Shown here one piece after another: positions 6,339-11,574 of a DNA stretch of 11,574 bases. Within the stretch, counting starts at the first letter, position 1, and each line of letters begins with the position of its first letter. Below the pieces are notes generated by a model, which made no database searches, was not told the origin of the DNA, and worked only from the letters and a program-made list of their open reading frames with translations. Location: assembly GCA_015486425.1 (NCBI GenBank), contig WFRQ01000450.1, positions 1 through 11,574 of the forward strand, in the 5' to 3' direction. The position numbers and the translations under genes are program-made. The DNA comes from Deltaproteobacteria bacterium (GTDB lineage Bacteria > Desulfobacterota > Dissulfuribacteria > Dissulfuribacterales > QOAL01).

Positions 6339-6932
6339 ATGGTTGAAGAAAGAAAAATTGATGTGCAATTCCATGCAGCAGGTCAATGCCTGAAAGTTGA
6401 TCATGGTTACGCGCTGTTCAGTGCTATCAGCGGAATCCTGCCGTTTTTCCATCATACTGATGATGTCCTTGTAAGCCCTGTAAGGGGACGATATATCGGC
6501 AACGGTCTTCTTAATATTGCTCCAAGTTCACGACTGGTTCTCAGGATGCCTGTGGGCAGGGTGGTGGAATATATCAATCTTGCCGGAAAGATCCTTGATA
6601 TTGATGGCCATGTAATCCGTATCGGCGTTCCGAATTCATATGCTCTCATTCCTTCAACGACATTGTATGCCCATCTTGTGACAACCAGAAACGGCCAGGA
6701 CCAGCAACGCTTTGAGCAGGAAATCACGCGGCAGTTTGAAATGCTTGGTTGCTCAGGCAGAATATCTGTTGGTAAAAGACGTACCTTCAGGGTGCATGGC
6801 AGGCAGGTGGTGGGATACTCCATGCTGGTTTCTGAACTTTCATCTGAAGACTCCATCACTATTCAGGAAAGCGGCCTTGGCGGACGTTCTAAAATGGGCT
6901 GTGGTTTTTTTGTTCCATGGAGAGGGAAATGA
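6339..6932 (+). CDS. cas6: Cas6, MYXAN-type crRNA endoribonuclease
   Basis: 197 aa. It should cut the CRISPR precursor transcript within each repeat to give mature crRNAs. The sequence fits the short MYXAN Cas6 family (TIGR02807-like) along its length: VDHGYALFSAIS (20-31), RGRYIGNGLLNI (49-60), LRMPVGRVVEYINLAGK (68-84), IRIGVPNSYALIPSTTLY (93-110), then SIT.QESGLGGRSKMGCGFFVP (172-193), the C-terminal glycine-rich loop of the Cas6 fold. His22 in DHGYALF is a plausible catalytic residue; this is inferred. The ATG at 6339 has GGGGGTG eight bases upstream; an out-of-frame ATG at 6322 is ignored. The TGA stop overlaps the ATG of cas3 in ATGA. It is the first gene of the operon, after the AT-rich intergenic region. 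Confidence 0.9.
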   Translation: MVEERKIDVQFHAAGQCLKVDHGYALFSAISGILPFFHHTDDVLVSPVRGRYIGNGLLNIAPSSRLVLRMPVGRVVEYINLAGKILDIDGHVIRIGVPNSYALIPSTTLYAHLVTTRNGQDQQRFEQEITRQFEMLGCSGRISVGKRRTFRVHGRQVVGYSMLVSELSSEDSITIQESGLGGRSKMGCGFFVPWRGK

Positions 6933-9187
6933 CGGCATTCAGGCATCTGCTGGCAAAAAGCACTGAAAATCCAGATAAGCCGCCTGAGGCAGCTACGTTA
7001 AAAGGCCATATTTCTCAGGTCATAGCAGCCGCGGAGATAATAGACCATTGTCTGGAATCATCTCTGAAAAAGATGCTGCCGGCAGAAGTAAGCATGGAAA
7101 TGTGGCACGAAGCGCTATTCTGCGCTGCATGGCTTCATGATATCGGTAAAGCAAATGATCATTTTCAGACTATGCTTCGCAATTCCAAAATAAGGCAGGG
7201 AGTTCGCCATGAGGCCATAAGTCTTATTGCGATTGAAACAGTATTGAAAGATTGGCTGGAGGATTTTTGGGACAGGTATCCGGTATGGTTTAAAGCAGCC
7301 ATCCTTTTCAGCATCAGCGGTCATCATCTCAAATTCCCGGATAACCGGAAAAGGAATAATATTTTCAAATCAGATGTTATCTTTCTTGGAAAACATCCTC
7401 AGATGAAAGATATTATGGAAATAGGGAAAGAAAGGTTACGGCTTCCCTTCATACCTGAATTAAGGGACCAGCGATATTCTCTTGTGATCTTTGATAATAT
7501 GGAGGTGAAGGAGCTTATCAGAAAAATCAGGCGGCACTATGATCTGCAATTTTCCGCAGAGGTGAAGCTATTTATAGCCATGCTGAAAAACAGCCTGATG
7601 TGTGCTGATCTGGCAGGATCAGCTTTACCGGTAAGGCATATCAATATAGAGCAATGGTTACCAGACCTGCTTCAGTCAGTCTTTAAGCCTGATGATCTGA
7701 AACAAATCATTACGCAAAGGCTGGGGCAGGGCAGACTGAAGAAATTTCAACGTCAAGTCGCTGAAACAGGGAAATCTACAGTACTCGTTGAAGCAGGCTG
7801 TGGCGCTGGCAAGACCCTGGCAGCTTATGGATGGGCAGCTAACAAGGCGACAAGCAGGAAACTCTTTTTTTGCTATCCAACTACTGCCACCGCTTCCGAA
7901 GGATTCAGTAGCTACCTTTATGACCCTGGCTTTGAAGCCCTTCTTGTCCATTCAAGAGTAAAAATTGATTATCATCTTTTGAAAAATATACCACACAAAA
8001 GCCCTGCCCAGAGGGAAATTCAATATCTTGGTCTGGAGGCAATTGATACATGGCCTGCAACTGCCGTTGTTTGTACTGCTCACACTGTTCTTGGAATGTT
8101 GCAGAATACTCGAAGGGGCATTTATGCCTGGCCATCCCTTGCGCGGGCAGTGTTTGTCTTTGATGAGGTGCATGCCTTTTCTGATTTACTTTTTTCACAT
8201 CTTTTACGATTCCTGCTTATCTATAAACATGCACCTGTGCTGTTGATGACGGCTACCCTGCCGGAATATCGCAAAAAGGCTTTACTGCAAATTTGTGAGC
8301 AAAGAGGAGGCATGGAAATTATTTCCGGACCTGAGGAACGGGAGCAGGCAAAGCGTTATATACTGTCACGCAGTAAAGAAGAAGAGGCATGGGAATTGTG
8401 TCGGAAAGTAATTTCTTCAGGAGGTAAGGTTTTATGGATTTGCAACACAGTTGGACAGGCGATGAAGATTGCGCGCCTGGCTGACAGTTCAGGCCTGCCG
8501 GTTCAGCCATATCACAGTCGATATAGATACAGGGATCGATTAGAAAGGCAACGAACCGTAATTGACGGTTTTTTGCCTCATAAACCAGCCATGCTGGCGG
8601 TAACCACTCAGGTTGCTGAAATGTCACTGGATATGTCTGCTGATTTATTAATTACTGAGTATGCGCCGGTGCCGAATTTAATTCAGCGCCTGGGACGGCT
8701 GAACAGATTCGAAGATCAACCGGATACTCTCTCCAAAGCCCTTTTTCTGCGGCCTGAAAATGCACTTCCCTATGCAAGAACAGGTGAAGAGGAACAATTC
8801 TGGAACGGGATCGAGACCTGGCTTGATCAGGTTGCCGATCTGCAGCCAAAATCGCAACAGGATCTGTCTTACGCCTTTATTGCCGGAGCAACTGTCGAAT
8901 GCCGGGATTGGGACATTCCATATTGTGACTGGATTGATGATCCATGGAGTTCACAAACCAGTAAGCACGCAATTATGGAACCAGCCTATACTGTTGAAAT
9001 TGTCCGCGAGGAAGATATACATCACAGACCAATGGCTGAAATGGTTATTCCAATGCCTTTTCCAAGGGATAAGAACTGGGCATGGCAAAATCAAGGTAGA
9101 TATCTCATAGCTCCCGCGGGAGCTATTCACTATGATCCTTTCTGGGGAGGTGAATATGCCGAAGAACTTGATTTTGAGATTATTTGA
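6929..9187 (+). CDS. cas3: Cas3, fused HD nuclease and DExH helicase
   Basis: 752 aa from the ATG at 6929. Cas3 is recruited to the R-loop made by Cascade, and it unwinds and degrades the displaced strand. The HD part comes first: H27, LHDIGK with H70-D71 and K74, H94, GHH at 132-133 and the CADLAGSA segment with D227. All metal-binding positions expected of an active Cas3'' domain are present. The helicase part follows: Walker A EAGCGAGKT (288-296), DEVH (412-415), TATLP (441-445), QVAEMSLD (561-568) and QRLGRLNR (586-593), so both halves look intact. The start at 6929 forms an ATGA overlap with the cas6 stop and has GAGGG close by. An ATG four codons earlier (6917) lacks a binding site but cannot be excluded. 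The last 32 bases overlap cas8, and they are preceded by a 20-base palindrome. Confidence 0.93.
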   Translation: MTAFRHLLAKSTENPDKPPEAATLKGHISQVIAAAEIIDHCLESSLKKMLPAEVSMEMWHEALFCAAWLHDIGKANDHFQTMLRNSKIRQGVRHEAISLIAIETVLKDWLEDFWDRYPVWFKAAILFSISGHHLKFPDNRKRNNIFKSDVIFLGKHPQMKDIMEIGKERLRLPFIPELRDQRYSLVIFDNMEVKELIRKIRRHYDLQFSAEVKLFIAMLKNSLMCADLAGSALPVRHINIEQWLPDLLQSVFKPDDLKQIITQRLGQGRLKKFQRQVAETGKSTVLVEAGCGAGKTLAAYGWAANKATSRKLFFCYPTTATASEGFSSYLYDPGFEALLVHSRVKIDYHLLKNIPHKSPAQREIQYLGLEAIDTWPATAVVCTAHTVLGMLQNTRRGIYAWPSLARAVFVFDEVHAFSDLLFSHLLRFLLIYKHAPVLLMTATLPEYRKKALLQICEQRGGMEIISGPEEREQAKRYILSRSKEEEAWELCRKVISSGGKVLWICNTVGQAMKIARLADSSGLPVQPYHSRYRYRDRLERQRTVIDGFLPHKPAMLAVTTQVAEMSLDMSADLLITEYAPVPNLIQRLGRLNRFEDQPDTLSKALFLRPENALPYARTGEEEQFWNGIETWLDQVADLQPKSQQDLSYAFIAGATVECRDWDIPYCDWIDDPWSSQTSKHAIMEPAYTVEIVREEDIHHRPMAEMVIPMPFPRDKNWAWQNQGRYLIAPAGAIHYDPFWGGEYAEELDFEII
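9107..9126. repeat. Perfect 20-base palindrome at the end of cas3
   Basis: ATAGCTCCCG (9107-9116) is followed immediately by its own reverse complement (9117-9126). In mRNA it could fold as an 8-bp stem, ATAGCTCC with GGAGCTAT, around a CGCG loop. It encodes the segment IAPAGAI of Cas3 and ends 17 bases before the cas8 Shine-Dalgarno. A role as an intra-operon RNA structure (processing, stability or coupling) or as a protein site is inferred. Confidence 0.6.
9144..9153 (+). promoter_or_regulatory. Shine-Dalgarno of cas8
   Basis: GGGGAGGTGA is a near-perfect ribosome binding site, two bases before the ATG at 9156 when counted to its last A, with the GGAGG core seven bases away. It decides the start in favour of 9156 over the in-frame ATG at 9132. 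Confidence 0.75.
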
Positions 9188-10679
9188 TCCTGGCATGACC
9201 CATATGCATCAAGTGGGACTGGCTGGATTATATATGACTTTAAAACAACTTGATCCCGCAGCCTTCAAGGAGCAGGGTGGCTGGATTTTAACAGATTCCA
9301 GTGTGGAATTTTTCTGGGAAGAGAACCCTCGAGATCTGATCGGGCCAATTATTGAGAAAGCTTTTGGTATAAGCGGAGAAGGGATAATAGAGTTTTTGAT
9401 ACATCGAAAACATAGGGTCGGGGATATTGAGAAAATTCAAATCCACAATTCAATATTACGGACATTTTTACAGCATGGTCGTACCCGCAGCATGGCATCC
9501 AGGGCGACTACTTTATCATTCGAATATGATAAAAAAAAGATTTCAATTGAGTTCAGGCCTGTCAAAAGTTATCAAAATCAAAAGCAAAAAGTTTTTTTTA
9601 AGGCGAATGGAGACTTTAAGAAAAATATCAAGCTTGCTGGCTGGGCATTTCCCGGAGGAGGCGTAAGGCATGTTGGATTTTCTGCTCCAACAACATTAAC
9701 GAATAATGCGAATAAATTTTTGTGCCTGCTTTTTGCTCCTGTTGGTTCGTTATATTTTCTTATTTCCAGTAAAACTCAGGACGGCAAGTTTGATAAGCGT
9801 AAGGGTGCAGCCATTGTTTTACCGCATATCAATAATCTTGAGACATATGGCCGCTGCTACAGAAATTATCTCCAGTCGCCTGTTGAAAGACTTTATGCCA
9901 ACAGCCTGGGGGATGCCGGCTTGTCTGCGCTTGCTGTCCTGAATTTGCATGATTCTCCCGGAATGCTGAGGGAGCTTGAGGTTGATTCCTGTTCCATTGT
10001 TACCTTAGGCACTGTTCCATGGGCAAAGCAGCAGAAAACCAGAACTTCTCTTGAGCATATAAGAACAATCGACAGGGAAAGACTCTCCTTTTTTGCTTTT
10101 GCCTCCCAGACATTACGAAATAAGATAGTTATAAAAAAAGATAAAACATATTACGTCCAGACAAGTTCGGCACGTGGTTTGATTGCTGAAAATATTGCCG
10201 CTGACAAACCCTGGTTTGCTGATTTTTACAAGATAATGAGATCAAAAAAACTTGCTGAAGCAACGTCATTTGACAGAAGGGGATTACATGCCATGATAGA
10301 AAGTGAAAGAACAAACTGGCCCATGTCGGAAGACCGGCTCTTTGTTGAGGCAATTCATAGTGCTTTGAGAAACCGATATGGAGCGCTTGCCGCAAGGGCC
10401 AGGGCTAAAGGGGAACGTATTCCATTTGACCGGGAGTTTGAGAGAATACGAATCTCATTGATGCGCTCAAAGAATGCGCAGACAATGCGTGCTGAACTTG
10501 CAGATCTGTTTGCCAGGGGAGGCATAAATAAATCTCTGCAGCAGAACTGGCCTCAACTGCTTACACTTTTTACTGGCCCTGATTGGCAAAAGGCCCGTGA
10601 TCTTGCTCTGCTTGCATTGGCGTCCTATGCAGGTAAAGGATCAAGTGACATTGAAAATAAAGAGGAGGATGATAAATGA
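9156..10679 (+). CDS. cas8a1: Cas8a1/Csx13 (DevT-like), large subunit of Cascade
   Basis: 507 aa from ATG 9156. By family this is the large subunit that recognises the PAM and recruits Cas3. The N-terminal half matches the Csx13/DevT pattern (TIGR03485/03486-like): LRLFDPGMTHMHQVGLAGLY (7-26), then LAGWAFPGGGVRHVGFSAPT (160-179) and FAPVGSLYFL (193-202). The middle contains LYANSLGDAGLSALAVLNLHDS (246-267). From about residue 355 the protein appears almost wholly alpha-helical, and it ends in a charged tail (SSDIENKEEDDK). The C-terminal part may also be made as a separate protein from Met380. It overlaps cas3 by 32 bases and cas7 by 4 (ATGA). Identification rests on the PGG/RHVGF core and on its place between cas3 and the DevR-type cas7. 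Classification schemes place this family under I-A or I-B. Confidence 0.88.
   Translation: MPKNLILRLFDPGMTHMHQVGLAGLYMTLKQLDPAAFKEQGGWILTDSSVEFFWEENPRDLIGPIIEKAFGISGEGIIEFLIHRKHRVGDIEKIQIHNSILRTFLQHGRTRSMASRATTLSFEYDKKKISIEFRPVKSYQNQKQKVFFKANGDFKKNIKLAGWAFPGGGVRHVGFSAPTTLTNNANKFLCLLFAPVGSLYFLISSKTQDGKFDKRKGAAIVLPHINNLETYGRCYRNYLQSPVERLYANSLGDAGLSALAVLNLHDSPGMLRELEVDSCSIVTLGTVPWAKQQKTRTSLEHIRTIDRERLSFFAFASQTLRNKIVIKKDKTYYVQTSSARGLIAENIAADKPWFADFYKIMRSKKLAEATSFDRRGLHAMIESERTNWPMSEDRLFVEAIHSALRNRYGALAARARAKGERIPFDREFERIRISLMRSKNAQTMRAELADLFARGGINKSLQQNWPQLLTLFTGPDWQKARDLALLALASYAGKGSSDIENKEEDDK
10275..10283 (+). promoter_or_regulatory. Internal Shine-Dalgarno-like site within cas8
   Basis: AGAAGGGGA lies inside cas8, ten bases (from its last G) before the in-frame ATG at 10293. 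Between them an out-of-frame ATG at 10288 opens a two-codon ORF (ATG CCA TGA) whose stop overlaps the ATG at 10293, an arrangement that could allow re-initiation. Such purine runs can occur by chance in coding DNA. Confidence 0.3.
10293..10679 (+). CDS. Possible internally started Cas11-like small subunit
   Basis: In-frame translation from Met380 of cas8 would give a 128-aa protein beginning MIESERTNWPMSEDRLF, predicted by eye to be all helical, rich in Arg and Leu (RNRYGALAARARAKGE), and ending with the cas8 stop. In subtypes I-B, I-C and I-D the small subunit Cas11 is known to be translated from an internal start in the large-subunit gene, and this length is typical of it. A purine-rich ribosome-binding-like site precedes the ATG. 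No separate small-subunit gene is seen between cas8 and cas7. That the Csx13/DevT branch does this is inference. Confidence 0.35.
   Translation: MIESERTNWPMSEDRLFVEAIHSALRNRYGALAARARAKGERIPFDREFERIRISLMRSKNAQTMRAELADLFARGGINKSLQQNWPQLLTLFTGPDWQKARDLALLALASYAGKGSSDIENKEEDDK
10662..10668 (+). promoter_or_regulatory. Shine-Dalgarno of cas7
   Basis: GAGGAGG lies seven bases before the ATG at 10676, within the last codons of cas8. Its strength fits the need for many Cas7 copies per Cascade complex. Confidence 0.7.
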
Positions 10680-11560
10680 GTCTGCATGTGTTTGGTAATA
10701 TTCTCACCGGGTATGGCTGCGCTGCAAATAACAGAGGAGAAACAGAAGGAAATATAACAACATTGCAGAAACTGCTCTGGAAAGGGAATGTTCACACTAC
10801 CGTTTCATCCGAGGCAATCCGATGGGCTTTACGTTATTACTGGCAGGCCAACGGCGTGGAGGTAAACCGATTTTGGGATGAAGAAAAGGATGATCACAGA
10901 TGGAGAGATGCGAATTGGAAGGGCTGGTCAAATGAAACCGGCAAGACATATATTGACGATGATCTTCTTGGCTACATGAAGGCCGAAGGAGCCAGGGAGG
11001 AAGGAGAAAAGGGAACTACGTCAAAAAGGCGTGGTGTTTTAGAGAACAGCCGGGCGATTTCTACGACACCTTATGCTGGAGATATAACGTTTAATGCCCG
11101 AAGCGGGGTTAAAGATAGTACCTCTTTATACGGGACAGAGATGCATGCTACCAGATATCAATATGGATTCAGCATGACTCCGGAAAGGCTGAGAGATAAA
11201 AAACGCTGTTTAAACGCACTTGATGCAATCAGCGGGCTGGGGGAAGTTGCTGGAAACCACAGCCGCTTTTTATATGATTTTTCACCGGAAGCAATAGTTA
11301 TCCGTATATCTGATGATCCTGCGCCAAGAATTCTTTACTGTTTTGAGGAATCCGATGGTAATATAACCGCCCATGATCTTGTACGGAAAGTAGAATCAGG
11401 CGATATCCTCAGGGAGGAACTTTATATTGGCGGTCTGGCATCGGAATTTTCAGAAGTAAAAGCCATGTGCCTGCCCAATTGTTTTCCCGGGATTAAAGAG
11501 ACAGTGGATGTGTGCAAGCAGGTTATCAAAGAAAAATTGGGAATTAAAGAGGATGCGTGA
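10676..11560 (+). CDS. cas7: Cas7 (Cst2/DevR family), Cascade backbone
   Basis: 294 aa, the normal length for the Cst2/DevR family (TIGR02585-like). Several copies polymerise along the crRNA spacer and form the Cascade backbone. Family landmarks run in order: MSLHVFGNILTGYGCAANNRG (1-21), TTVSSEAIRWALRYYW (41-56), YIDDDLLGYM (92-101), RRGVLENSRAISTTPYAGD (118-136), EMHATRYQYGFSM (155-167) and GEVAGNHSRFLYDFSPEAIV (189-208). The RRM-type core is split by a basic insertion (KAEGAREEGEKGTTSKRRG, 102-120), consistent with the flexible region of Cas7. It starts in an ATGA overlap with cas8 and its TGA shares one base with the ATG of the next gene. In Myxococcus the homologue DevR also affects sporulation; nothing here shows such a role. 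Confidence 0.92.
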   Translation: MSLHVFGNILTGYGCAANNRGETEGNITTLQKLLWKGNVHTTVSSEAIRWALRYYWQANGVEVNRFWDEEKDDHRWRDANWKGWSNETGKTYIDDDLLGYMKAEGAREEGEKGTTSKRRGVLENSRAISTTPYAGDITFNARSGVKDSTSLYGTEMHATRYQYGFSMTPERLRDKKRCLNALDAISGLGEVAGNHSRFLYDFSPEAIVIRISDDPAPRILYCFEESDGNITAHDLVRKVESGDILREELYIGGLASEFSEVKAMCLPNCFPGIKETVDVCKQVIKEKLGIKEDA

Positions 11561-11574
11561 TGAACCCTGATAAC
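11560..11574 (+). CDS. First five codons of the next cas gene, probably cas5 (devS) (partial)
   Basis: ATG at 11560-11562 shares its A with the TGA of cas7 and opens MNPDN before the window ends. AAAGAGGA (11546-11553) lies six bases upstream as a ribosome binding site. The identity is inferred only from gene order: in DevTRS-type loci cas5/devS directly follows cas7/devR. Five residues cannot confirm it. Confidence 0.45.

Noticed and set aside
8319..8627. 102-codon - strand ORF inside cas3
   Set aside because: It is a shadow of the helicase coding frame with no binding site or recognisable product. The same holds for the other antisense and alternate-frame ORFs inside cas6, cas3, cas8 and the two secreted-protein genes.
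9132..9155. Upstream in-frame start of cas8 at 9132
   Set aside because: It has no ribosome binding site, whereas GGGGAGGTGA sits just before ATG 9156, and the family N-terminus (LRLFDPGMTHMHQ) follows directly from there.

Overview
The window carries the start of a CRISPR-Cas type I effector operon on the + strand (6339 to the right edge). To its left are three genes for exported, modular proteins: the end of one on + and two complete ones on -. The Cas proteins belong to the MYXAN, or DevTRS, branch of type I. That branch is known from Myxococcus and also occurs in other deltaproteobacterial lineages, planctomycetes and Leptospira. The exported proteins have Sec signal peptides, CARDB and FN3-like modules and C-terminal dockerin-like calcium loops. 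Together these suggest a Gram-negative environmental bacterium of the Desulfobacterota/Myxococcota type. This placement is inferred, because no rRNA or other taxonomic marker is present.

Region 1 (1-448): the last 66 codons of a + strand protein with the beginning of a right-handed beta-helix fold, then a convergent intergenic gap holding an 83-base element with perfect 16-base inverted ends. Region 2 (449-5675): two - strand genes in tandem. The first in transcription order (2802-5675, 957 aa) has about eight propeller-like repeats, a CARDB domain, three FN3-like domains and a dockerin. The second (449-2644, 731 aa) has a CARDB domain, three copies of an unnamed roughly 140-165-residue beta module and a dockerin. 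A short array of 10-base repeats lies between them. Region 3 (5676-6338): a 663-base divergent intergenic region with no convincing gene, but with two perfect inverted repeats and weak candidate promoters in both directions.

Region 4 (6339-11574): cas6, cas3 (HD nuclease plus helicase), cas8a1/csx13 (devT), cas7 (devR) and the first five codons of the next gene, probably cas5 (devS). Every junction overlaps (4, 32, 4 and 1 bases), so the operon appears translationally coupled. Cas6 should process crRNA; Cas8, Cas7 and Cas5 should form the Cascade backbone; Cas3 should be recruited to degrade the target. No adaptation gene and no repeat-spacer array lies in the window; they would be expected beyond 11574.

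Two points in the operon deserve most attention. First, an in-frame internal ATG with its own purine-rich Shine-Dalgarno-like sequence in cas8 would give a separate 128-aa C-terminal protein the size of a Cas11 small subunit. Second, a perfect 20-base palindrome lies in the last codons of cas3, 17 bases before the cas8 ribosome binding site.
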